Source: Bacteroidales bacterium (lineage in GTDB: Bacteria; Bacteroidota; Bacteroidia; Bacteroidales; P3). From it: a stretch of 20,680 nt of DNA. Location: the NCBI GenBank assembly GCA_017545365.1, contig JAFWOP010000002.1, positions 1-20,680 of the forward strand, read 5' to 3'. The position numbers and the translations under genes are program-made. Shown here piece by piece: positions 8,782 through 16,298 of this stretch (position 1 is the stretch's first letter; every line of letters begins with the position of its first letter). The notes under the pieces are model-generated. The model was not told the DNA's origin, did no database searches, and worked only from the letters and a program-made list of their open reading frames with translations.

Positions 8782-10020
8782 ATGATGAAAATAACTGACA
8801 AGATTTTCTATGTGGGCGTCAACGATCGCCAGAAAGCCCTCTTCGAGGGACTGTGGCCGCTGCCCAACGGAGTGAGCTATAACTCGTACCTCATCGACGA
8901 TGAGAAGGTGTGCCTAGTGGATACGGTGGAGGTGGACTTCTTCACACAGTATCTGGAGAATATTCGTGAGGTCATCGGCGAACGGCCCGTTGACTACCTC
9001 GTCATCAACCACATGGAGCCCGACCACAGCGGTTCCATCGCCCTCATTCGCAAGTACTACCCGCAGGTGAAGGTCATCGGCAACAAGAAGACGTTCCAGA
9101 TGATGGCTGGCTTCTATGGTGAAGGCAGCGCGGAGGATGTGGAAGTGAAGAACGGCGATAGTCTCTCGCTGGGCGCTCTCACGCTGAACTTCGTGATGAC
9201 GCCGATGGTGCATTGGCCGGAGACGATGATGACGCTGGCAGCCCCCCTTTCGTCCCCCGAGGGGGACACGAATGCCCTAACGGGGGCGGCTGGGGAGACG
9301 GTGCTCTTCTCCGGTGATGCGTTTGGTTGTTTCGGAGCCTTGAATGGCGGAGTTATCGACTCGCAGATCAACTGCGATACGTTCTGGTTGGAGATGGTGC
9401 GCTACTACTCGAACATTGTTGGTAAGTATGGTACACCCGTGCAGAACGCGCTAAAGAAGCTCACCGGTGTGCAGCTCGACTACATCTGCTCCACGCATGG
9501 CCCTGTGTGGCATGAATATATAAATAAGGTGGTTGGCATCTACGACCGTCTGTCGCGCTACGAGACAGAGCCCGGACTCGTTATCTGCTATGGAACGATG
9601 TATGGCAACACCGAGCGCATGGCCGAGCATATAGCCCGTGCTGCCAGCGATGCCGGCGTGAAAAACATCGTGGTGTACAACGTCTCGAAGACCCACCACT
9701 CCTACATCCTGCGCGACATCTTCCGCTATCGTGGACTCATCGTCGGTGCTCCCACCTACAACACCGGCCTCTATCACGAGATGGAAGTGCTGCTCTCGGA
9801 GATTGCCGGCAAGGACATCAAGGGCAATCACCTGCTTGGATGGTTCGGTTCTCACGGCTGGGCATCGAAGGCCGTCGGCGAGATTCGTCGCTGGAACGAT
9901 GAGCACCTGCACTTTGAAGCCGTCGGCGAGCCCGTCGACATGAAGCAGGCTCTCACGCCAGAGACGCGCAAGCAATGCGAGGCGCTTGGCCGTGCGATGG
10001 CTGAGAGGCTGAAGGAGTAG
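8782..10020 (+). CDS. fprA: Flavo-diiron protein (A-type flavoprotein, O2/NO reductase) with a 16-residue repeat-derived insertion
   Basis: A cytoplasmic enzyme that reduces O2 to water (or NO to N2O), protecting anaerobes from oxygen or nitrosative stress. The N-terminal metallo-beta-lactamase-like domain has all diiron ligands: His77-x-Glu79-x-Asp81-His82 (NHMEPDHSGS), His144 (MVHWPE), Asp179 (FSGDAFG) and His239 (STHGPVW). The C-terminal flavodoxin domain begins at VICYGTMYGNTERMAEHI (FMN phosphate loop) and includes VGAPTYNTGLYHEME and GSHGWASKAV. In the family about 18 residues separate the ligand His from the ligand Asp; here there are 34, because residues ~155-170 (APLSSPEGDTNALTGAAG) are encoded by a GC-rich palindromic repeat. 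The start is at MMKITDKIFYVGV (8782 or 8785); an in-frame ATG at 8752 lies inside the leader. 412 residues against about 400 usual. Confidence 0.94.
   Translation: MMKITDKIFYVGVNDRQKALFEGLWPLPNGVSYNSYLIDDEKVCLVDTVEVDFFTQYLENIREVIGERPVDYLVINHMEPDHSGSIALIRKYYPQVKVIGNKKTFQMMAGFYGEGSAEDVEVKNGDSLSLGALTLNFVMTPMVHWPETMMTLAAPLSSPEGDTNALTGAAGETVLFSGDAFGCFGALNGGVIDSQINCDTFWLEMVRYYSNIVGKYGTPVQNALKKLTGVQLDYICSTHGPVWHEYINKVVGIYDRLSRYETEPGLVICYGTMYGNTERMAEHIARAASDAGVKNIVVYNVSKTHHSYILRDIFRYRGLIVGAPTYNTGLYHEMEVLLSEIAGKDIKGNHLLGWFGSHGWASKAVGEIRRWNDEHLHFEAVGEPVDMKQALTPETRKQCEALGRAMAERLKE
9239..9296. repeat. GC-rich palindromic repeat inserted in frame in fprA
   Basis: The inner core, GTCCCCC-GA-GGGGGAC (9252-9267), is a perfect 7-bp-arm palindrome. 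The outer ends AGCCCCCC and GGGGGCGGCT are also complementary apart from one bulged base. The composition differs sharply from flanking codons, and the segment coincides with the extra 16 residues of the protein (48 nt, a multiple of three). GCAGC on the left and GCGGCTG on the right could be a diverged target duplication. Confidence 0.8.
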
Positions 10021-10090
10021 GTAAGCTGTTTGCCAAAGAGTAATTAATACTTGTTGCCGCAAATTACGAGTCATCCTCATTCTATTTGTT

Positions 10091-10162
10091 GTAGGGACGG
10101 GCTTTATTGCCCGTCAGCAAGGAGAACGCAAATTGCTGACGGGCAATAAAGCCCGTCCCTAC
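10091..10162. repeat. Perfect 30-bp inverted repeat with nested palindromes
   Basis: The arms 10091-10120 and 10133-10162 are exact reverse complements around a 12-nt loop. Each arm also contains its own palindrome, GACGGGC-TTTATT-GCCCGTC, so the region can fold as one long hairpin or two short ones. It starts 70 nt after the fprA stop and could terminate that transcript, although no T-run follows. The perfect arms suggest a recently acquired or homogenised repeat. The rest of 10021-10252 shows no gene I can support. Confidence 0.9.
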
Positions 10163-10252
10163 TGTGTGCGAGATGAATATGGAATCGGCAAGTATATAGT
10201 TCTCCCATTCTTTTACTCCCCCAACAAGTAATTCCAAATCTTTTTTCGTTCG

Positions 10253-10648
10253 GCACGCAATATACTTTTGTGCTGCAAGAGACATGCTTTTGAACTGCAA
10301 AAGTAATGCTTTTGTGAACCTATAGCATTCCTTTCTATTTGCCGTTGCATTGAGGTGGTTTTATAAATTAACTGATTTTGTGCAGTAAATTAACTTAATT
10401 TGTTCGGTAAATTAACTTAATTTGCTCAGTAAAATAACTTAATTTACTTTATAAATTAACTTAATTTGCATCACAAATTAACTTAATTTACTGAACGGGA
10501 GCAATGAGATAGAGATTTAAAGGCATTGCGATAAAGATTTAAGGGCTATCCTTTTGAGCATCTAAAGTAATGAGGTTGGGCGACAAAAGCAATTCAATAA
10601 AGCTGGAGGAGCAAAAATGCTGGGATACAAAATTGCGATTTTTGAACT
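10253..10648. repeat. 22-bp-period degenerate tandem array, 18 units in one register (array 1)
   Basis: Units start at 10253 and every 22 bp after it up to 10627 without a register slip. Most units have a dyad at positions 3-17 centred on position 10. The middle six (10363-10494) read AAATTAA-C-TTAATTT, exact in four and nearly so in two. Those on either side are of the AAAAG-YAATG-CTTTT type, for example AAAAGTAATGCTTTT at 10299-10313 and AAAAGCAATTC in the unit at 10583. Unit position 11 is T in nearly all units and position 9 is mostly A. The register fades after 10648. The period is not a multiple of three, and no frame codes through it. It has no conserved-repeat/variable-spacer structure, so it is not CRISPR. 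Confidence 0.9.
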
Positions 10649-10744
10649 TGTACTGTTCACAAAGAGGGTAGAGAGGTGTATGGGTCAAGGTGCGACTATT
10701 CATACAATAAAATGATGGATTGATACAATTTGCGTGTTTAGGGC

Positions 10745-10775
10745 TTGTCTTTTAGGAGAAGAAGCGTTATCTTTG
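10745..10775 (+). promoter_or_regulatory. Promoter of the DUF4153 gene
   Basis: TTG (10745-10747), 20 nt, then TATCTTTG (10768-10775), an exact -7 match. Initiation near 10782 gives a leader of about 57 nt. The array ends about 100 bp upstream of this promoter, so it could influence it. Confidence 0.65.
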
Positions 10776-10838
10776 CACTCAGATAGTGAACCCAAACGGA
10801 TGAAACAAAGAAAATGAGATAATAAAAAAGATAATGAG

Positions 10839-12488
10839 ATGAAAAAAGTATTAGAAATCCTTCGCCGACTCTTGCGCTGTCCGCTGGAGTTTCCCGTTGA
10901 GGCCTTGATGGGCCTGTCGTTCTTCTTGATAGCCGCGTATAACACCTATCACGGCTTTGGGCACGCTCCCATTAAGTACTTCGACGAAGAAATCTTGTTG
11001 TTCTTCGTGCCTTTGTTTGTGCTGACATACTGTCTGCATCAGAGGAACAAGTGGGCATACATTGCCTCCTTCTTCATCTTCCCAATCCTGATGCCGTTGT
11101 CGCTGGAGAGCTTCATGTCCTCTTCGAAGATGCCCTTCCTCTACGTGCTTGCGGCATTGCTGCTCGTCTTAGGCACCCGCCGGCTGAACGACCGGCCTTT
11201 CGGCGCGCGCCTGCTGCATCTGGCTACGCAGCTGGCCTTTGGCGTGTTGGTGACGGGAATACTCTATATGGCCATCCTTGCGATTACCTGGTCGTTCTTC
11301 TATATTTTCGGAATCAAAGAACCCCATAACTTCTACTTGTACGTCAGCGAGTTCCTTGGATTCGTCGTTGCACCGCTGGTGTGTGTGTCGTTCGTCAGCC
11401 ATGATGAATATGAAGAGGGCGAAACGCCGAAAATCCTGCAGATTATCATCAACTTCATCCTTTCGCCCGCCATCATTATCTATACCGTTATCCTCTATGC
11501 CTACACGCTGAAGATACTCTTCACGTGGGATTTGCCGAAAGGCGGTGTGGCCTGGATGGTAATGGGATTCATCGTTGTTGCGTTGGCAGGACATCTGGCG
11601 CAGTATATCCTGCCCCGCCGCCACTACGACTGGTTCTACCGCAACTTCACTTGGATAGCCCTGCCGCCGTTGGTGCTCTATTGGGTGGGCACGCTCTATC
11701 GCATTCGCCTCTATAGTTTTACGGAAAGCCGCGTCTATTTGCTGGTGGCTGGCGTGCTGATGACGCTCTTCGTGCTGATGTTGTTGTGGAAGGCCCAGCG
11801 CCGCTATCAGCTCATGACGCTACTCGCGATGCTGGCCGTTGTCGTGTTCACTTACATCCCCGGCATCTCGGCCAGGAGTATCGGCTTGGCCTGTCAGCAG
11901 TCGCGCATGGAGAAGTTCATCGACCGTCTGCAGCTGAAAGACCCTGCCACAGGGAAGTTCCATAAAGTGTTTGATGTGGAGAAGATTCGCAAGGACAGCT
12001 TGGTTTGTAAGGAATACCACGAAGCCGTCGACGTGATTGAATATGTGCGAAATGAATCGGGACGAGCAAAGTTCGATTCCATTCACGGGATGTTGAAGCT
12101 CTCTACTTACGAACTGGTGTACAATTCGCCGACAACTTCTCAAGGACGCACCCTCTATTACTCTGCCGACGACCTGCCACAGCCCATCGACCTCGGCGAC
12201 TACAATCAGAGCTACCATCAGAATGCTTTCGATGGAACGACCGAGACCGTTGCTGGCGATCTTGTGTTCAAGTTGAAGAAAGACAATACATCGGAGACGG
12301 TGCTCGTCTACAACGTCAGCCGGGCGATGCGCGAGAATCCGCAAATGCAGGAGAATCCGGAACAGCTGCTGGTTTATCGCAACGACTCGCTGCTGGTGGT
12401 GATTTCCGAACTGCAGCTCACCGACAATGGGAAGGATGTCAGCAGCGTCGGAACGTATAATTTGAGGGTGTTCGGGAAAAAGAGATAA
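10839..12488 (+). CDS. DUF4153 polytopic membrane protein, function unknown
   Basis: A 549-residue inner-membrane protein matching the general form of DUF4153 proteins of Bacteroidetes; their biochemical role is not established. Residues ~20-345 hold about ten hydrophobic segments (for example ILLFFVPLFVLTYCL, MPFLYVLAALLLVLG, VYLLVAGVLMTLFVLMLLW), with a loop containing HDEYEEGETPKILQIIINF and the segment LPKGGVAWMVMGF that I associate with the family. After ~365 the chain is soluble, about 180 residues of mixed beta character (TYELVYNSPTTSQGRTLYYS), probably periplasmic. The ATG at 10839 directly precedes the first hydrophobic stretch and follows a good promoter. It is a single-gene unit, convergent with eno. 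No catalytic motif is visible. Confidence 0.8.
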   Translation: MKKVLEILRRLLRCPLEFPVEALMGLSFFLIAAYNTYHGFGHAPIKYFDEEILLFFVPLFVLTYCLHQRNKWAYIASFFIFPILMPLSLESFMSSSKMPFLYVLAALLLVLGTRRLNDRPFGARLLHLATQLAFGVLVTGILYMAILAITWSFFYIFGIKEPHNFYLYVSEFLGFVVAPLVCVSFVSHDEYEEGETPKILQIIINFILSPAIIIYTVILYAYTLKILFTWDLPKGGVAWMVMGFIVVALAGHLAQYILPRRHYDWFYRNFTWIALPPLVLYWVGTLYRIRLYSFTESRVYLLVAGVLMTLFVLMLLWKAQRRYQLMTLLAMLAVVVFTYIPGISARSIGLACQQSRMEKFIDRLQLKDPATGKFHKVFDVEKIRKDSLVCKEYHEAVDVIEYVRNESGRAKFDSIHGMLKLSTYELVYNSPTTSQGRTLYYSADDLPQPIDLGDYNQSYHQNAFDGTTETVAGDLVFKLKKDNTSETVLVYNVSRAMRENPQMQENPEQLLVYRNDSLLVVISELQLTDNGKDVSSVGTYNLRVFGKKR

Positions 12489-12528
12489 TGGGGGATATGT
12501 AATAATAGCGAAAGGAGTCATTTTGTAG

Positions 12529-12562
12529 TCCCCTCCTTCGGGAAGGAGGGGTCAGGGGTGGC
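12529..12562. repeat. GC-rich palindromic repeat, intergenic copy (left member of an inverted pair)
   Basis: CCCCTCCTTC-GG-GAAGGAGGGG (12530-12551) followed by the tail TCAGGGGTGG. It matches, in reverse orientation, the copy at 12676-12711. It lies just past the DUF4153 stop and may form its transcript end, though no T-run follows. Confidence 0.75.
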
Positions 12563-12675
12563 GAAGCGCGAGGAGGGAGCGATGAGGGGAGAGCAGCGAC
12601 GGGGGAAGCGATAAATAAGGTTCGACCAATTATTTATATTTGGTTTGTAATAGGTTATGACATTGTTTTTCTCTA

Positions 12676-12711
12676 CCACCCCTAACCCCTCCTCCCAGGA
12701 GGAGGGGACCA
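12676..12711. repeat. GC-rich palindromic repeat, intergenic copy (right member of an inverted pair)
   Basis: The head CCACCCCTAA leads into the palindrome CCCCTCCTCC-CA-GGAGGAGGGG (12687-12708). Relative to the 12529 copy it is inverted, with ~113 bp between them. The spacer is purine-rich at its left end and AT-rich at its right, and holds no gene I can support. Confidence 0.75.
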
Positions 12712-12770
12712 CAGGCGGCGTATTCTTCTTGTTATATGATACCTCCCTCTTTGTGAAAGCACAAAAGAAA

Positions 12771-12802
12771 GCGGGGTGCGCCAACCGAATGGCGCACCCC
12801 GC
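12771..12802 (-). terminator. Intrinsic terminator of enolase
   Basis: A perfect 13-bp GC-rich stem (GCGGGGTGCGCCA at 12771-12783, complement at 12790-12802) with a 6-nt loop, 22 nt past the eno stop when read leftwards and followed by TTTCTTTTG. Confidence 0.85.
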
Positions 12803-12824
12803 TGATTGTTTTCAAGCAGGAGGA

Positions 12825-14168
<1,344 letters not shown>

Positions 14169-14206
14169 TCATCTGGCTGGAAAACAGATTCCAGCTTTAA
14201 CGACTG

Positions 14207-14214
14207 CAAAGTTA
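14207..14214 (-). promoter_or_regulatory. -7 box of the enolase gene
   Basis: TAACTTTG on the minus strand, an exact TAnnTTTG match. Initiation near 14200 gives a leader of about 68 nt, which contains a short dyad (CTGGAATCTG-TTTT-CCAG region). The TTG upstream lies 23 nt away, longer than ideal. Confidence 0.6.
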
Positions 14215-14318
14215 CACATTTTTTGTCGAACATAAGACAATGAACATTGAAAAAACCTAAAAATATGCATTCTTTATGACTGGTTTACGCTACTTTTTTC
14301 GTTTTTTCGCTCTAAAAA

Positions 14319-14350
14319 CTTGTTTGTTTGAAAAATATTGTCTATCTTTG
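14319..14350 (+). promoter_or_regulatory. Promoter driving the greA leader or a small RNA
   Basis: CTTG (14319-14322), 20 nt, then TATCTTTG (14343-14350), an exact -7 match. Initiation near 14357 precedes the greA start by about 185 nt, and a terminator intervenes at 14413-14450. Confidence 0.65.
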
Positions 14351-14356
14351 CCGCCG

Positions 14357-14450
14357 TAAAGAAGAAAACGCAGACGAAGATTTAGGATAATCGAAGGCTT
14401 TAGAAGGTAAAAGATTCCGACACGTGGAATGTCGGGATTTTCTTTTTTTT
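14357..14450 (+). ncRNA. Candidate ~95-nt leader/small RNA upstream of greA
   Basis: A promoter with exact -7 box is followed by about 55 nt without a convincing start codon, then a terminator hairpin and an eight-T run at 14443-14450. Either this is a short stand-alone RNA, or an attenuated 5' leader with part of the transcripts reading through into greA. The sequence does not match an RNA family I recognise. The boundary at 14357 is inferred from the promoter. Confidence 0.4.
14413..14450 (+). terminator. Intrinsic terminator inside the greA upstream region
   Basis: ATTCCGACA (14414-14422) pairs with TGTCGGGAT (14430-14438) with one G:U pair and a 7-nt loop, followed by TTTCTTTTTTTT. It has the full form of a Rho-independent terminator but lies between a promoter and the greA start. 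Confidence 0.7.
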
Positions 14451-14504
14451 GCTGTCTGCGCGGAGATCGTGAGATAATAACAAAAAAACCTTTGAACATT
14501 GAAC

Positions 14505-14518
14505 GCGCCCTGAGGCGC
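14505..14518 (+). other. Small GC hairpin just before greA
   Basis: GCGCC-CTGA-GGCGC, a 5-bp stem with a tetraloop, ending 23 nt before the greA start codon. It could affect translation or stabilise the transcript. AACCTTTG at about 14488-14495 is a weak -7-like box that might give a shorter greA transcript. Confidence 0.3.
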
Positions 14519-14541
14519 ATTTAAACTTTTAACGATATCAT

Positions 14542-15006
14542 ATGGCTTACATGTCAAAAGAAGGCTACGACAAACTTGTGGCCGAATTGAAGCGTCTGGA
14601 AGGCGTTGAGCGCCCGAAGGCATCGGCAGCGATTGCCGAGGCCCGCGACAAGGGTGACTTGAGTGAGAATTCGGAATATGAGGCTGCCAAGGAGGCTCAG
14701 GCTCATCTGGAAGATAAGATTAATCAGCTGAAGCGCACCATTGCCAGCGCAAAGATTGTCGACACATCGCGTCTGAGCTCTGACGCTGTGCAGATCCTTT
14801 CGAAGGTGGAACTGACGAATCTGGCGACGAATCAGAAGATGCAGTACACCATCGTGAGCGAGCAGGAGGCCAATCTGCGCGAGGGTAAGATTTCAATCAC
14901 CACGCCCATTGCACAGGGTCTGTTGAATAAAAAGGTGGGCGATGTGGCCGAGATCAAAGTGCCGCGCGGCACCATTCAGCTCCGCATCGAGAGCATCAGC
15001 ATTTAG
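14542..15006 (+). CDS. greA: Transcription elongation factor GreA
   Basis: It binds the RNA polymerase secondary channel and stimulates cleavage of backtracked RNA. The 154 residues match the usual ~158. The N-terminal coiled-coil hairpin (~5-75) carries the acidic tip DKGDLSENSEYEAAK, with Asp39 and Glu42 equivalent to the Mg-coordinating pair of E. coli GreA. The C-terminal FKBP-like domain (~85-154) includes TNQKMQYTIVSEQEA, ISITTPIAQGLLNKKVGDVA and VPRGTIQLRIESI. The ATG at 14542 was chosen; a second in-frame ATG at 14551 (MSKEGYDKL) also fits. It may be co-transcribed with the HIT gene 119 nt downstream. Confidence 0.97.
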   Translation: MAYMSKEGYDKLVAELKRLEGVERPKASAAIAEARDKGDLSENSEYEAAKEAQAHLEDKINQLKRTIASAKIVDTSRLSSDAVQILSKVELTNLATNQKMQYTIVSEQEANLREGKISITTPIAQGLLNKKVGDVAEIKVPRGTIQLRIESISI

Positions 15007-15010
15007 GAAG

Positions 15011-15115
15011 CCTCACTCCCCAACCCTTTTCAGAGGGAGGGAGAACTCTAAACCCTCAACCCTCCGCTCGACCCGCAGGGGCGCTTTTGGAGCGAAGCGG
15101 AGAAAGAACTCTAAA
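15011..15115. repeat. Repeat-rich greA-HIT spacer with palindromic units and an 11-bp direct repeat
   Basis: Three things lie here: a CTCCCC...GGGAGGGAG unit (15013-15042), the inverted repeat CTCCGCT (15062-15068)/AGCGGAG (15096-15102), and AGAACTCTAAA at both 15042-15052 and 15105-15115. The direct repeats flank the second unit, as a target duplication would. Confidence 0.65.
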
Positions 15116-15125
15116 ACTTATCAGT

Positions 15126-15518
15126 ATGAGTATTTTCAGTAAGATTGCTGCTGGTGAGATACCCAGCTACAAGTGTGCCGAGAGCGAGAAGTTCTATGCT
15201 TTCCTCGACATCAATCCGTTGGTGAAGGGTCACACGTTGGTGATTCCCCGCGAGTGCACCGATTATTTCTTCGACCTCGACGATGAGACGCTGGCCGAGT
15301 ATCAGCTGTTTGCAAAGCGCGTGGCCGTAGCCATCAAGAAGGCATTCCCCTGCAAGAAGGTGGCTCAGGTGGTGCTGGGACTGGAAGTTCCCCACGCTCA
15401 CATCCACCTCATCCCGATGCAGACTGAGGCCGATGCTGACTTCCGTCGCGAGAAACTGCAGCTCACTCCCGAGGAGTTTGCCGAGATCGCCGCGAAGATC
15501 AACGCCGCGTTTGAATAA
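15126..15518 (+). CDS. HIT family nucleotide-binding protein
   Basis: A cytoplasmic 130-residue protein of the Hint/HIT branch, which hydrolyses nucleoside phosphoramidates or related adenylated compounds; the physiological substrate is unknown. It starts at MSIFSKIAAGEIPSYK, the usual N-terminus; an in-frame ATG at 15087 lies within repeat sequence and is rejected. Features are FYAFLDINPLVKGHTLVIP (~22-40), the EDLxDE-like helix FFDLDDETLAEYQ, and the histidine triad in VPHAHIHLIPM (~95-105). It follows greA on the same strand across a repeat-filled spacer and ends at a strong terminator, so a greA-hit transcript is likely. Confidence 0.95.
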   Translation: MSIFSKIAAGEIPSYKCAESEKFYAFLDINPLVKGHTLVIPRECTDYFFDLDDETLAEYQLFAKRVAVAIKKAFPCKKVAQVVLGLEVPHAHIHLIPMQTEADADFRREKLQLTPEEFAEIAAKINAAFE

Positions 15519-15538
15519 AACATCGGTAGAGATTCAAG

Positions 15539-15605
15539 ACAACTAAGACAACAGCGAGACAACAAGAAGTGAAAGGTTGTTTCGGGTTGTCTTAGTTGTT
15601 TTTTT
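15539..15605 (+). terminator. Intrinsic terminator of the greA-HIT unit
   Basis: 14-bp perfect arms ACAACTAAGACAAC (15539-15552) and the complement at 15586-15599 enclose a long loop with a further partial AGACAAC/GGTTGTT pairing, and are followed by a seven-T run (15599-15605). The methyltransferase ends on the other side at 15656, but the leftward tail lacks a T-run. Confidence 0.8.
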
Positions 15606-15655
15606 ATGTTTTCTTAAAGTCCGCATTGCGGATAGCCTTACATGGGGCAAACATC

Positions 15656-16285
15656 TCACACCCCTTGCTTCCCCAGCAACAATCGGCGGGCAAACTCCCA
15701 GATGACGATGCCGGCGGTAACGGAGACATTCATGGAGTGCTTCGTACCGAACTGCGGAATCTCCAGGCAGTCGTCGCACGCATCGACCACGCTTTGATGA
15801 ACGCCTTTCACCTCGTTGCCAAGGACGAGACCCACCCCCCTGCCCCTCCCTGTATGGAGGGGAGTAGATAGTTTTTCCGCTTTATCCTGCAAAGGCATAT
15901 CACTCCCCTCCATACAGGGAGGGGCAGGGGGGAGGGTCTTCAAGTCTTGCAGCTTCGTGCTCCCTTCCGCCTGTTCAACGGCATAGGTGTAGTAGCCGCG
16001 CTGCTTCAGCTCCTCGACGGCCTCGTCGGCAGTCTTGAAGTAGCGCCAGCTGACGGAGTCCTCGGCTCCGAGTGCCGTCTTGTGAATCTCTACATGCGGG
16101 GGTGTGGCGGTGATACCACAGAGGTAGACCGCCTCCACGCGGAAGGCGTCGCACGTGCGGAACACCGACCCAACGTTGTAGAGCGACCGCACGTCGTCGA
16201 GCACCACCACGAGTGGCATCTTCTCGGCCTCGTGGAACTCCTCCACCGAGAGGCGGTTCATTTCAAGGATACTCAGTTTGCGCAT
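15656..16285 (-). CDS. SpoU/TrmH-family RNA 2'-O-methyltransferase with a repeat-derived insertion
   Basis: It transfers methyl from S-adenosylmethionine to a ribose 2'-OH of tRNA or rRNA; the target cannot be told from sequence. The knotted SPOUT fold is shown by motif 1 (LYNVGSVFRTCDAF, ~35-48, with Asn37 and Arg43), motif 2 (LVLGNEVKGV, ~153-162) and motif 3 (CLEIPQFGTKHSMNVSVTAG, ~173-192). Between STKLQDLK and VGLVLGNEV, where relatives have only a few residues, residues ~117-150 are encoded by two inverted copies of a GC-rich palindromic repeat and their spacer; the frame is kept. This explains 209 residues against roughly 175-180 expected. It starts 13 nt after the sufE stop, so the two are probably one operon. 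Confidence 0.92.
   Translation of the reverse strand: MRKLSILEMNRLSVEEFHEAEKMPLVVVLDDVRSLYNVGSVFRTCDAFRVEAVYLCGITATPPHVEIHKTALGAEDSVSWRYFKTADEAVEELKQRGYYTYAVEQAEGSTKLQDLKTLPPAPPCMEGSDMPLQDKAEKLSTPLHTGRGRGVGLVLGNEVKGVHQSVVDACDDCLEIPQFGTKHSMNVSVTAGIVIWEFARRLLLGKQGV
15829..15938. repeat. Inverted pair of GC-rich palindromic repeats inside the methyltransferase gene
   Basis: The arms 15829-15865 and 15902-15938 (37 nt each) are reverse complements with a single mismatch and enclose 36 nt. Each arm contains CCCCTCC-CTGTAT-GGAGGGG, the same type as the intergenic copies near 12.5-12.7 kb. All 110 bp are translated in frame within the methyltransferase gene. Confidence 0.9.
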
Positions 16286-16298
16286 ATCTTTATACCCT

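Noticed and set aside
10253..10648. CRISPR array
   Set aside because: There is no conserved repeat alternating with unique spacers; the unit is only 22 bp, drifts gradually, and its conserved dyad occupies most of the unit. No cas gene is in the window.
15829..15938. The methyltransferase as a pseudogene broken by a repeat
   Set aside because: The frame is continuous through the insertion and motifs 1, 2 and 3 of the SPOUT fold are intact on both sides, so I treat it as an expanded, probably functional gene.
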